A stretch of DNA of 64,000 nucleotides from an uncultured Erwinia sp. GTDB lineage: Bacteria > Pseudomonadota > Gammaproteobacteria > Enterobacterales > Enterobacteriaceae. The stretch's first letter is position 1. The number at the start of each line of letters is the position of its first letter. The position numbers were made by a program, and so were the translations under genes. The stretch covers positions 124,001 to 188,000 of the forward strand of contig CAMIKG010000001.1 in the NCBI GenBank assembly GCA_946221915.1. The letters are read 5' to 3'. Below are positions 50,805 through 59,371 of this stretch, in pieces. The notes below the pieces were generated by a model. The model saw only the letters and a list, made by a program, of their open reading frames with translations, did not search any database and was not told the DNA's origin.

Positions 50805-51788
50805 TCAAAGAGCGTAAGCTGCAGACCATTGCTCAAGGATAGTTTGGTATGGTTTGATGAAGTGCTGCTCAGTAAATTTGCCTTGCTCAATCGCCAGCTG
50901 GCTGCGCTCTTCACGATCATAAACAATTTGCGTAAAGGAATGATCCTGATGATTCAGGTTCGGCTGATAGCACAATCCTGCGGCGGAATTCGCATTGTAA
51001 ATCTCAGGGCGATAAATTTTCTGGAACGTCTCCATCGTGCTGATGGTACTGATCAGCTCAAGATTAGTGTAATCACTGAGCAAATCACCCGGGAAATAGA
51101 ATGCCAGAGGCGCGACACTGTTTGGCGGCATGAAATAGCGGGCCCGTAATCCCATCTTTTTGAAATAATGGTCGGTCAGGGAAAGTTCATTTTGCTCGTA
51201 TTCGATGCCTAATACCGGGTGTACATTGCCATTGCGATGATAGGTGTTTTTACTTGACACACTCAGGCAGATAACCGGTGGTTTATCAAAGTGTTGCTGA
51301 TAAATGTCCGAATTAACGAAACATTTAAACAGGTTGCCATGCAGGTCGCCAAAGTTATCAGGCGTGCTGAATGTGGTCTGATTCTTATTGTGATCGGGCA
51401 ATAAGACGCTGAAGTCATAATCACGCACGTAAGACGAGAAATTATTGCCAACAATGCCTGCAAGGCGCTGGCTGGTCTTTTTATCGACAATATTGGTTTT
51501 CAGTATTTCGATGACCGGGAAGGTGTCTTTTTTGCCTTCGGCAGCAATATTTAACTCAACGGAGATGATTTCAAGTTCGACAGAATAACGATCCGCTTTA
51601 GGGTTATCCCAGTGCGCCAGCGAATTGAAGCGATTATCAATCATCACTAAAGCGTTATGCAGATTGTCCCGGCGCTTATCTCCTCTGGCCAGGTTAGCAA
51701 AGTTGGTCGTGATGCGGGTATTTTCCGATGGATTATAGTTTTCATCGAAAATCGTGGTTTTAATAGTAAAGGTAAAATCGTTATTCAT
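50805..51788 (-). CDS. mesX: MesX (DUF1852), partner of MesD
   Basis: A 327-residue protein of the DUF1852 family, which is required for MesD activity in the bacteria where the system was studied. I recognise it by context and by its characteristic opening FTIKTTIFDENYNPSENTRITTNFANLARG; other landmarks are HPVLGIEYEQNELSLTDHYFKKMGLRARYFMP and YQTILEQWSAAYA at the end. No signal peptide or membrane helix. How it supports MesD is unknown; a role in making the methyl donor has been suggested. The block is AT-richer than its neighbours, which may reflect acquisition. Confidence 0.87.
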   Translation of the reverse strand: MNNDFTFTIKTTIFDENYNPSENTRITTNFANLARGDKRRDNLHNALVMIDNRFNSLAHWDNPKADRYSVELEIISVELNIAAEGKKDTFPVIEILKTNIVDKKTSQRLAGIVGNNFSSYVRDYDFSVLLPDHNKNQTTFSTPDNFGDLHGNLFKCFVNSDIYQQHFDKPPVICLSVSSKNTYHRNGNVHPVLGIEYEQNELSLTDHYFKKMGLRARYFMPPNSVAPLAFYFPGDLLSDYTNLELISTISTMETFQKIYRPEIYNANSAAGLCYQPNLNHQDHSFTQIVYDREERSQLAIEQGKFTEQHFIKPYQTILEQWSAAYAL

Positions 51789-52164
51789 CGTAATGCGGTA
51801 TCCTGAGCTCTTGATCTGAAGGCTGAATTTAATTCTTGCTTATTGAAAGTTCTCAGTTTTCGTTACTGGCTTTCTGATTCAGCGCGCTTCATTTTGTCTA
51901 TAGTGAACAATGCATTATTTATGCCAGAGTCCCTGTATGAGGAAAAGTGATTTAATTTCACTGGAGCATGAACCAGATTCATGATCGGCGGTGCGCGCTG
52001 TGCTCCATCGTTGCCGGCAGGCACGTATTCGTGACAGATTTCACATCCTGCACTGACATCCCCCATTATTTCATGAACTGGATCGCAATCTCCTGTGCTG
52101 ATGATGGAAACCGGTTTCCGTATGGTTTTCACTCAGAATAAATCAACGACAGGGAGTATCGATT
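51789..52164. other. Divergent intergenic region mesX / PTS operon
   Basis: About 375 bases. An 89-codon open frame on the minus strand (to 52132) has a GTG start, no good ribosome site and no recognisable pattern, so I do not call it. The region should hold the mesX promoter on the left and the PTS promoter on the right, with the 14-bp operator at 52106-52119 and a TATGGT hexamer at 52121-52126. Confidence 0.5.
52106..52119. promoter_or_regulatory. LacI-type operator of the PTS/6-phospho-beta-glucosidase operon
   Basis: GGAAACCGGTTTCC is a perfect 14-bp palindrome with the central CCGG typical of LacI/GalR operators and is close to the AscG site TGAAACCGGTTTCA known from E. coli beta-glucoside genes. 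It stands 46 bases before the IIB start. The LacI-family gene at the end of the operon is the expected binder. Confidence 0.75.
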
Positions 52165-52485
52165 ATGTACAGAATCATGCTTTGTTGTTCCGCCGGTATG
52201 TCCACCAGTTTGCTGATGCGTAAAATGCAGGACGAGGCCGCCCGCCGCGGGCTGGCGGTGGATATCGCCGCTTACAGCGCCACCGAGTTTGACGATCGCT
52301 ACGGCGATTATCAGGTGGTGCTGTTAGGTCCACAGATTAAATATATGCAGGCGACGCTGGCGGAGAAAGCCGCCAGCCGTGGTGTGCCAGTCGCGCCGAT
52401 TAATATGACCGATTACGGCATGCAGCGCGGCGACAAGGTGCTCGATTTCGCTCTTGAACTGATCGCCAGTAAGGGAGCGGCATAA
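52165..52485 (+). CDS. PTS IIB component, lactose/cellobiose type
   Basis: A 106-residue cytoplasmic IIB enzyme. The phospho-cysteine is Cys8 in LCCSAGMSTSLL, and GPQIKYM and GMQRGDKVLDFAL are typical of ChbB-like proteins. It transfers phosphate from a IIA protein to the incoming beta-glucoside. AGGGAG precedes the ATG. The stop overlaps the IIC start (TAATG). No IIA gene is in this operon, so IIA must come from another locus. Confidence 0.93.
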   Translation: MYRIMLCCSAGMSTSLLMRKMQDEAARRGLAVDIAAYSATEFDDRYGDYQVVLLGPQIKYMQATLAEKAASRGVPVAPINMTDYGMQRGDKVLDFALELIASKGAA

Positions 52486-53816
52486 TGAGCTCATTTTATC
52501 AGGCCATGATCGATGTCATTGAGCGCAAAATCACGCCAATGGCGGGCGCGGTTGGGCAACAGCGGCATGTGATTGCCATCCGCGATGGCTTTGTCGCCGC
52601 GCTGCCGTTTATGATCATCGGTTCCTTTATGCTGGTGTTTATCTTTCCGCCGTTCTCACCCGATACCCGCTGGGGCTTTGCCCGCGCCTGGCTGGATTTC
52701 TCGCTGGCGTATCGTGAGCAGCTGATGTTGCCTTACCATCTCAGTATGGGGGTGATGACGTTCTTTATCTCCACCGGCATTGGCGCCAGTATGGGGCGTC
52801 AGCACAAGCTGGACCCGGTAATGACCGGACTGCTGGCATTTATGGGCTTTTTGCTGGTGGCGGCTCCTGTCGCAGACGGCAAAATCTCCACCGAATACTT
52901 CTCCGGTCAGGGGATTTTTACTGCCATCCTGACGGCCATCTACACCAGCGAAGTGTATGCCTGGTTAAAACGGCACAATATCACTATCCGCCTGCCGAAA
53001 GAGGTGCCGACCGGCGTGGCGCGTTCATTTGAAATTCTCATCCCGGTGATTGTCATTGTCGCCACGCTGCATCCGCTGAATCTGCTGATCGCATCCTGGA
53101 CCGGGATGATTATTCCGCAGGCGATTATGCATCTGCTGCAGCCGCTGGTCTCTGCTTCGGACTCGCTACCGGCGGTGCTGCTGTCAGTGCTGATCTGCCA
53201 GGTGCTGTGGTTCGCCGGTATCCATGGCGCGCTGATTGTCACCGGGATAATGAATCCGTTCTGGCTGACGAATCTCGCCGCGAACCAGGCGGCGCTGGAA
53301 GCGGGCTTACCGCTGCCGCATATCTATATCACCGGCTTCTGGGATTTCTACCTGCTGATTGGCGGTGTCGGTTCCACGCTGCCGCTGGCGTTTCTGCTGC
53401 TGCGCAGCCGCACGGCGCATCTGCGCTCCATTGGCAAAATGGGCGTGGTGCCCAGCTTCTTTAATATCAATGAGCCGATTCTGTTTGGTATGCCGATCAT
53501 CATGAATCCGCTGTTTTTCCTGCCGTTTATCTGCGTGCCGATGGTCAACGCCATCTTTGCCTGGACCGCCACCAAACTGGGCTGGGTGGCGCAGGTGGTA
53601 TCGATGGCGCCGTGGACCACACCTGGCCCGATAGGCGCTTCGTGGGCGGCGAACTGGGCGCTGAGTCCGGTGATCCTGTGCCTGTTCTGTATGCTGATGT
53701 CGGCGCTGATGTATCTGCCGTTCCTGCGGGTGTATGAGCGCAGCCTGCTGCAACAGGAAGCGGAAAAAGCGGCGGACGCTGCGGCTCAGGGCGCGCAAGT
53801 CGCGGCACGTAACTAA
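52485..53816 (+). CDS. PTS IIC permease, cellobiose/diacetylchitobiose type
   Basis: A 443-residue inner-membrane IIC protein with about ten helices. Family motifs: RDGFVAALPFMIIGSFMLV, GIHGALIVTGIMNPFW, GGVGSTLPLAFLLLRS and the active-site region GVVPSFFNINEPILFGMPIIMNP. It carries a beta-linked disaccharide across the membrane while IIB phosphorylates it. Start overlaps the IIB stop codon by one base, and the 6-phospho-beta-glucosidase gene begins 13 bases after its end. Confidence 0.94.
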   Translation: MSSFYQAMIDVIERKITPMAGAVGQQRHVIAIRDGFVAALPFMIIGSFMLVFIFPPFSPDTRWGFARAWLDFSLAYREQLMLPYHLSMGVMTFFISTGIGASMGRQHKLDPVMTGLLAFMGFLLVAAPVADGKISTEYFSGQGIFTAILTAIYTSEVYAWLKRHNITIRLPKEVPTGVARSFEILIPVIVIVATLHPLNLLIASWTGMIIPQAIMHLLQPLVSASDSLPAVLLSVLICQVLWFAGIHGALIVTGIMNPFWLTNLAANQAALEAGLPLPHIYITGFWDFYLLIGGVGSTLPLAFLLLRSRTAHLRSIGKMGVVPSFFNINEPILFGMPIIMNPLFFLPFICVPMVNAIFAWTATKLGWVAQVVSMAPWTTPGPIGASWAANWALSPVILCLFCMLMSALMYLPFLRVYERSLLQQEAEKAADAAAQGAQVAARN

Positions 53817-53829
53817 GGAGAGAATCGAG

Positions 53830-55215
53830 ATGCAGTATCAGTTTCCTGACAATTTCTGGTGGGGCAGCGCCAGTTCTGCGCCACAAACGGAAGGCGACAG
53901 CCTGAACTTCGGCAAAAGCGCCACCATCTGGGATCACTGGTTCCGGCAGCAACCCGGGCGTTTTCACCAGCAGGTCGGCCCGGCGCAGACCTCCGGTTTC
54001 TATCAGCACTGGCGCGAAGATATCGCTTTGCTGAAGCAGCTGAATCATAACAGCTTCCGCACCTCAATCTCGTGGGCGCGGCTGATCCCGGACGGCACCG
54101 GCGCGGTCAATCCACAGGCGGTGACCTTCTATAACCAGGTGATCGACGAGCTGCTGGCGCAGGGCATTACGCCATTTATCAACCTGTTCCATTTCGATAT
54201 GCCGCTGGTATTGCAGGAGCAGGGCGGCTGGGAGAGCCGCGAAGTGGTCGCGGCCTATGCCCGTTATGCAGACACCTGTTTTGCCCTGTTTGGCGACCGG
54301 GTGAAGCACTGGTTCACCTTCAATGAGCCGATTGTGCCGGTGGAAGGCGGCTATCTGTATGATTTCCACTATCCGAACGTGGTGGATTTCCGCCGTGCGG
54401 CGACGGTGGCGTACCACACCATGCTGGCGCATGCTCAGGCGGTGCAGCACTATCGTCAGCGCCAGCAGGGCGGTGAAATCGGCATTATCCTCAATCTGAC
54501 GCCGTCGTATCCGCGCTCTGCCAATCCGGCAGATGTGAAAGCGGCCAATATTGCGGATTTACTGTTTAACCGCAGTTTCCTCGACCCGGCGCTGCGCGGC
54601 AGTTATCCCGATGAGCTGGTTGCGCTGCTTAAGCCACACGGTCAGCTGCCGGTGTGCCAGCCAGGCGACGCCGAACTGCTGGCAGCAGGCGTGGTGGATC
54701 TGCTGGGCATTAATTATTACCAGCCGCGCCGCATTAAGTGCCGTGATAGTCTGGTGAATCCGGAAAGCCCGTTTATGCCGGAGTGGTTCTTCGATCACTA
54801 TGAGATGCCGGGCCGCAAAATGAATCCGTATCGCGGCTGGGAAATTTATGCGCCGGGCATTTACGATATTCTGACGCGCCTGCGCGAAAGTTACGCTAAT
54901 CCGCGCTGCTTTATTTCCGAAAACGGCATGGGCGTAGAGAACGAACAGCGCTTCGCGCACAATGGGCAGATTGCCGATGATTACCGCATCGAGTTTATCC
55001 AGGAGCATCTGCAGTGGGTTCATCGCGGTATCAGCGAAGGCAGCAACTGCCTCGGTTACCATATGTGGACCTTTATCGATAACTGGTCATGGTGTAATGC
55101 TTACAAAAACCGGTATGGTTTTGTGCAGCTCGACCTGGACAGTCAGCAGCGCAGCGTGAAGAAAAGCGGGGAGTGGTTTGCCCGTACCGCCAGAGAAAAC
55201 GGCTTCTCCGGCTAA
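53830..55215 (+). CDS. 6-phospho-beta-glucosidase (GH1)
   Basis: A 461-residue glycoside hydrolase family 1 enzyme that splits the phosphorylated disaccharide delivered by the PTS. The acid/base Glu166 is in TFNEPIV and the nucleophile Glu364 in ISENGMG. The N-terminal WWGSASSAPQTEGD and C-terminal WTFIDNWSWCNAYKNRYGFVQLD are typical, with residues of the phosphate-binding loop near the end (KKSGEWF). The start ATG has AAGGAGAG upstream; 32 open codons before it overlap the IIC gene. Operon order IIB-IIC-GH1-LacI makes the assignment firm; the exact sugar is not determined. Confidence 0.95.
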   Translation: MQYQFPDNFWWGSASSAPQTEGDSLNFGKSATIWDHWFRQQPGRFHQQVGPAQTSGFYQHWREDIALLKQLNHNSFRTSISWARLIPDGTGAVNPQAVTFYNQVIDELLAQGITPFINLFHFDMPLVLQEQGGWESREVVAAYARYADTCFALFGDRVKHWFTFNEPIVPVEGGYLYDFHYPNVVDFRRAATVAYHTMLAHAQAVQHYRQRQQGGEIGIILNLTPSYPRSANPADVKAANIADLLFNRSFLDPALRGSYPDELVALLKPHGQLPVCQPGDAELLAAGVVDLLGINYYQPRRIKCRDSLVNPESPFMPEWFFDHYEMPGRKMNPYRGWEIYAPGIYDILTRLRESYANPRCFISENGMGVENEQRFAHNGQIADDYRIEFIQEHLQWVHRGISEGSNCLGYHMWTFIDNWSWCNAYKNRYGFVQLDLDSQQRSVKKSGEWFARTARENGFSG

Positions 55216-55234
55216 CCCCTAACAGAGAGCAACG

Positions 55235-56170
55235 ATGGCGAGTATTAATGATGTATCGCGTCTGGCGCAGGTATCGAAAGCCACCGTCTCGCGGGTGCTG
55301 AGCGGCAGCCGCGGGGTGAAAGAGGAGAGCCGCGAGGCGGTGCTGCGCGCGGTGGAGATACTGAACTACAAGCCGAATGCCATTGCCCAGTCGCTCAGCA
55401 GCCAGACCACCCACTGCATCGGCGTGATCTGCGCGACTGAGCATATTCAGCAGGCGACCGGCTATCTGCAGGCGCTGGAAAAGCAGCTGAGTTTGCACCA
55501 GAAACATCTGCTGCTGCGCTTTGCCAACAGCCGTGAGGCGGTGGCGCAGGCCTGCGCCGAGCTGAGTACCGGGTTATGCGATGCGTTGATTGTGGTCGGC
55601 GCGCGTTTTCCTCTGCCACCCGAGGCGCAGCAGGCGTTGCTGATTGACTGTATCGATGCCCGCGGCGAGCAGCAGCTTGGCGTTGACTATGAATATGCCA
55701 GCCAGATCGCCAGCCACTATCTGCTGAGCCGTCAGCGGCGCAAAATCGCGCTGCTGAATTTCAGCGCCAGTGAGGCGGCGGAGCAGGTGTTACAGGGTTA
55801 TCGCCGGGCGCTGGAGGATGCTTCAATGCCGTTTAACCGTCAGCTAATTGCGCAGGAGCGGCCGTCCGTCAGTGAGGCATTAAACACACTGCTCAGCCAG
55901 CACATCAGCTTTGATGCGCTGCTGGTGACGGATTACTGTAAAGGACTGGAAGCTGCGCAGTATCTGCAGCGCTGCCAGCGTGCGGTGCCGCAGCAGGTGA
56001 TGGTGTTCAGTCTCGACGGTTCAGCGGCGCATGCCGGTGCGCCGCCATTACCGGCGATTAACTATCCGCTGGAAACGCTGGCGCAGCAGGCAATCAAAGT
56101 GATTACCGGTGGCGCCAGCGGTTTCCCGCCGCTGCGCGGGCAGCTGTTTACGCCCTGTCAGGAAGGCTGA
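55235..56170 (+). CDS. LacI-family repressor of the PTS operon
   Basis: A 311-residue LacI/GalR regulator. The helix-turn-helix and hinge are SINDVSRLAQVSKATVSRVLSG and YKPNAIAQSLSS, followed by a periplasmic-binding-protein-type effector domain that is slightly short for the family. It is the last gene of the operon, 19 bases after GH1. It should bind the palindrome at 52106-52119 and be released by a phosphorylated beta-glucoside. The last 13 bases overlap the convergent aldA gene. Confidence 0.93.
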   Translation: MASINDVSRLAQVSKATVSRVLSGSRGVKEESREAVLRAVEILNYKPNAIAQSLSSQTTHCIGVICATEHIQQATGYLQALEKQLSLHQKHLLLRFANSREAVAQACAELSTGLCDALIVVGARFPLPPEAQQALLIDCIDARGEQQLGVDYEYASQIASHYLLSRQRRKIALLNFSASEAAEQVLQGYRRALEDASMPFNRQLIAQERPSVSEALNTLLSQHISFDALLVTDYCKGLEAAQYLQRCQRAVPQQVMVFSLDGSAAHAGAPPLPAINYPLETLAQQAIKVITGGASGFPPLRGQLFTPCQEG

Positions 56171-57603
56171 AACTGCAGGTAGGCCACATGGGTCTGCAAA
56201 TACTCCTCCAGCCCGTGACGGCCATCCGCGCCGCCGATGCCTGATTTACGCCAGCCCGCGTGGAAGCCCTGCATCGCCTCAAAGTTTTCGCGGTTGATAT
56301 AGGTTTCACCAAATTTCAGCTGACGCAGCGCAGTCATGGCGGTATTGATATTGCTGGTGAAAATAGAGGAGGTGAGGCCATATTCACTGTCATTCGCCTG
56401 TTTAATAGCTTCATCCAGCGTAGTAAAACGTGCCACAGGCAAGACCGGTCCGAAGATCTCCTCATGCATAATCGCCATCTCCTGACGTACATTGGTCAGG
56501 ATAGTTGGCTGGAAGAAGAAGCCGCTGGTGCCGTGACGCTTGCCGCCGAGCAGCAGCTGTGCGCCTTGCTCAACCGCCGTCGCCACTTTCTCTTCCACCC
56601 GCTGCAGCGCGGCGGCGCTGATCAGCGGCCCCATATCCAGCTCTTTTTGCTGCGCCGGATCGCCAAACGTCACCTTCTCAAATGCCGCGACCAGGCGGGT
56701 AATAAATTCGTCGTAGATACCATCCTGCACATAAACGCGCTCGGCGCAGTTACACACCTGTCCGGTGTTGATCACGCGTGAACTGACAATCGCTTTCACC
56801 GCGATGTCGAGATCGGCATCGTTCATCACGATGGCAGGCGCTTTGCCGCCCAGTTCCAGCGACACTTTGGTGACATTGCTGGCGGCCGCCTGCATGGTGG
56901 CGATACCGGCATTGACGCTGCCGGTCAGGCTGACCATGCCCACTTTCGGGTTGGCCGCCAGCTCCTGACCCACAGAGGGGCCGTAACCGTAGACAATGTT
57001 GAACACGCCGGCAGGCAGGCCAATGCTGTCGACGATGTCGGCGAAGATCGCCGCGTTGTTTGGCGTCAGTTCGCTGGGTTTAATCACAATGGTGTTGCCG
57101 GTGACCAGCGCGGGCGCGGCTTTACGCGCAATCAGGAAGAAGGGGAAGTTCCACGGCAGAATGCCGGTGGTGACGCCAATCGCTTTCTTAAATACCAGAA
57201 TATTTTCGTTCGGGCGGTCACTCTGTACGATCTCGCCTTCATACCGCCGCGCCCACTCCGCCATATAGTCGAGGTAGTCGGCGGTAAACAGCACTTCGGT
57301 CTGCGCCAGGCCAAAGGTTTTGCCACCCTCGGCGATAATGGTGGCGGTCAGCTCGTCGGCGCGCTGGCGGATACCGTCGGCAATTTTATGCAACCAGACC
57401 CCACGCTCAACGGCAGGCAGCGCTTCCCAGCCTGGCTGAGCGGCCTCAGCGGCGTCAATCGCGCGGCGGGCATCGGCGGCGCTGCCTTCCGGAATGCGTG
57501 AAATCACCTGCTCCGTCGCCGGATTGATCACCTCGATCCAGCGATCGCCCTGATTGTCGACAAACTGGCCATTGATATACATACGTTGCTGCAGGGTTGC
57601 CAT
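56158..57603 (-). CDS. aldA: Aldehyde dehydrogenase AldA (lactaldehyde/glycolaldehyde)
   Basis: A 481-residue NAD-dependent aldehyde dehydrogenase close to E. coli AldA over its whole length (ADYLDYMAEWARRYEGEI, GILPWNFPFFLIARK, NRENFEAMQGFHAGWRKSG, HGLEEYLQT). The active-site loop is GQVCNCAE at about 282-288, the general base lies in LELGGKAP, and MHEEIFGPVLPV is conserved. It oxidises L-lactaldehyde, glycolaldehyde and methylglyoxal-type aldehydes. Start MATLQQRMYING has GGAG seven bases upstream; 55 open upstream codons are not supported. Its 3' end overlaps the LacI gene by 13 bases. Confidence 0.94.
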   Translation of the reverse strand: MATLQQRMYINGQFVDNQGDRWIEVINPATEQVISRIPEGSAADARRAIDAAEAAQPGWEALPAVERGVWLHKIADGIRQRADELTATIIAEGGKTFGLAQTEVLFTADYLDYMAEWARRYEGEIVQSDRPNENILVFKKAIGVTTGILPWNFPFFLIARKAAPALVTGNTIVIKPSELTPNNAAIFADIVDSIGLPAGVFNIVYGYGPSVGQELAANPKVGMVSLTGSVNAGIATMQAAASNVTKVSLELGGKAPAIVMNDADLDIAVKAIVSSRVINTGQVCNCAERVYVQDGIYDEFITRLVAAFEKVTFGDPAQQKELDMGPLISAAALQRVEEKVATAVEQGAQLLLGGKRHGTSGFFFQPTILTNVRQEMAIMHEEIFGPVLPVARFTTLDEAIKQANDSEYGLTSSIFTSNINTAMTALRQLKFGETYINRENFEAMQGFHAGWRKSGIGGADGRHGLEEYLQTHVAYLQFQPS

Positions 57604-57811
57604 ATTGAATTCTCCGTCACGGGTTGCGATGTTTTTTGTTAACAGAATGCGGCGCTTCTGTTGCTGCACTAAAAACTGACGCAATTTGTCCGGCGGAACC
57701 TCCATCTGGCTGCCAGCAACACACGGCCGCTGGCAAAAATGCGAGGATTGAGCCGGGCGCAACGGCAAAACGGGAAAAATTCCCCGCGCGGGCAGGAATT
57801 AACGGGAAAAT

Positions 57812-58573
57812 TTAGCAGCGCAGCAGTGGGCAGTTCTGGCAGTATTCGACCGGCTGACTCGCCTTGTAATAAAAACAGCAGGTACGGCGAAAGCGGCGGT
57901 AGCCGGAGCCATCCTTCAGCCGGTGTGGCGGGCGACGAAAACGCTGCAGGGGATTGTACGATTCGCCGAACAACTCCGGCGGGGCATCTTCCAGCAGCCA
58001 GCGAAAATCAGCCAGCCGTCGCTGCTCCGCCGCCGGTTCGAGGTCATCCATGCGCCCCTCGTACAGCGAAAACACCCGTACCGCAATATTCTCCCAGAGA
58101 ATTTGCCGCGGGATGCCGCTGGTTTCGGCAAGGATGCGCACCAGCGGCGCAAACAAACCGGCAAACAGCAGGCGGACCTGTTCAGCGCGCCAGCGCTCAC
58201 GCTCTCCTGGCGCATACTGCGACAGTTGCAGATGCGCGACGGGCAGTGCTGCGCTCCACAGGCCATTGTCATGGGCATATTCCAGCCAGGTATTGTGCAG
58301 ATTCAGCGGCAGGGCGCGGTCAAAGACTGTCATGGCGTACAGACTGTTGCCGCTGATCAGAAATGCCAGCCGTTTCACCCACAGCGAGGCGCTGATGGCG
58401 AGATCGGGTGCGCCGATTGCGGGCATGATCTGTTGCAGCACCTCACGGCAGCGCAGCGGGTCGAGCAGATCCGCCGCCAGGATGCTGCGCGAATCCGCTG
58501 CATCGTCCGGTTTCAGGCGAAAAGCCTGCGCCAGATAGCGCCACTGTGCCGTACTGAGCGTCGCGTCACGCAT
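57812..58573 (-). CDS. FhuF-like siderophore-iron reductase
   Basis: About 253 residues. The C-terminus carries the FhuF iron-sulphur motif: Cys232-Cys233, then Cys245 and Cys248 (TCCFYYK...EYCQNCP), a CC-x11-CxxC pattern that binds a [2Fe-2S] cluster, plus a final Cys253. The middle (LWENIAVRVFSLYE) also fits the family. FhuF-type proteins reduce ferric siderophores in the cytoplasm to release iron. It is the last gene of the uptake operon and overlaps the end of the ATPase gene by eight bases. Start: the second of two adjacent ATGs is preferred for its distance to GAGAG. Confidence 0.9.
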   Translation of the reverse strand: MRDATLSTAQWRYLAQAFRLKPDDAADSRSILAADLLDPLRCREVLQQIMPAIGAPDLAISASLWVKRLAFLISGNSLYAMTVFDRALPLNLHNTWLEYAHDNGLWSAALPVAHLQLSQYAPGERERWRAEQVRLLFAGLFAPLVRILAETSGIPRQILWENIAVRVFSLYEGRMDDLEPAAEQRRLADFRWLLEDAPPELFGESYNPLQRFRRPPHRLKDGSGYRRFRRTCCFYYKASQPVEYCQNCPLLRC

Positions 58574-59357
58574 CATGCGGCTCTCGGCCAAACGGAATGC
58601 ACATCGGCGTATGGAAATACGGATCGCTGATTATATGGCAGTTGAGGTCGAACACCGTTTTCACCAGCTGCGCAGTCATAATCTCCTGCGGCGCGCCTTC
58701 GGCATAAATGCCGCCGTCGTGTACCGCAATCAGATGGTCGGCATAGCGGCAGGCCAGATTGAGGTCGTGCAGCACCATGATAATGGTTTTACCGCGCTGC
58801 TGATTAAGCTGGCGCAGCAATTCAAGAATATCGATTTGGTGCGACAGGTCGAGCCAGGTGGTCGGCTCATCCAGCAGCAGGGTATCGGTATCCTGCGCCA
58901 GCGTCATGGCGATCCACGCCCGCTGCCGTTGTCCGCCGGAAAGGGCATCGACCGGGCGCTGCTGCAAATCCTGCATGCCAGTAAGGCGCAGCGCTTCGTC
59001 GACTTTGGCTTCATCCTGCGCGGACCACTGGCTCAGCCAGCTTTGCCACGGATAACGTCCCAGCGCCACCAGTTGCCGTACCGTGATGCCTTCCGGCGCG
59101 GCAGGCATCTGCGGCAGAATCGCCAGCTGGCGGGCGATCTCCGCCGTGGCGCGCGAGTGAATATCGACGCCATTGAGGATCACGTGGCCGCTGTGCGGCG
59201 TCAGCAGGCGCGCCAGCGATTTCAGCAGGGTGCTTTTACCGCAGCCATTACTGCCGATAAACACGGTGACTTTGCCCGGCGGAAGGGTGAGATCGAGTTG
59301 CCTGATTACCGTCTGTTGCTGATAACTGAGCGTCAGCTGTTGTGTTGTCAGAGACAT
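58566..59357 (-). CDS. Ferric-siderophore ABC transporter ATPase (FecE/FepC type)
   Basis: A 263-residue ABC ATPase with Walker A GSNGCGKST, Q-loop near ILPQMP, signature LSGGQRQRAW, Walker B TLLLDEPTTWLD and switch His in MVLHDLN. The phrase VRQLVALGRYPWQSW is typical of iron-siderophore importers. It powers the two permeases encoded just upstream. It lies 14 bases after the second permease gene and overlaps the FhuF gene. Confidence 0.95.
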   Translation of the reverse strand: MSLTTQQLTLSYQQQTVIRQLDLTLPPGKVTVFIGSNGCGKSTLLKSLARLLTPHSGHVILNGVDIHSRATAEIARQLAILPQMPAAPEGITVRQLVALGRYPWQSWLSQWSAQDEAKVDEALRLTGMQDLQQRPVDALSGGQRQRAWIAMTLAQDTDTLLLDEPTTWLDLSHQIDILELLRQLNQQRGKTIIMVLHDLNLACRYADHLIAVHDGGIYAEGAPQEIMTAQLVKTVFDLNCHIISDPYFHTPMCIPFGREPHDA

Positions 59358-59371
59358 ATTCCCGCCAGGCG

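Noticed and set aside
51824..51836. MetR-type site TGAATTTAATTCT before mesX
   Set aside because: One mismatch to TGAA-N5-TTCA in an AT-rich stretch is likely by chance; needs comparison among relatives.
51863..52132. 89-codon frame on the minus strand before the PTS operon
   Set aside because: GTG start, no good ribosome site, no recognisable pattern, and it would cover the operator and promoter region.
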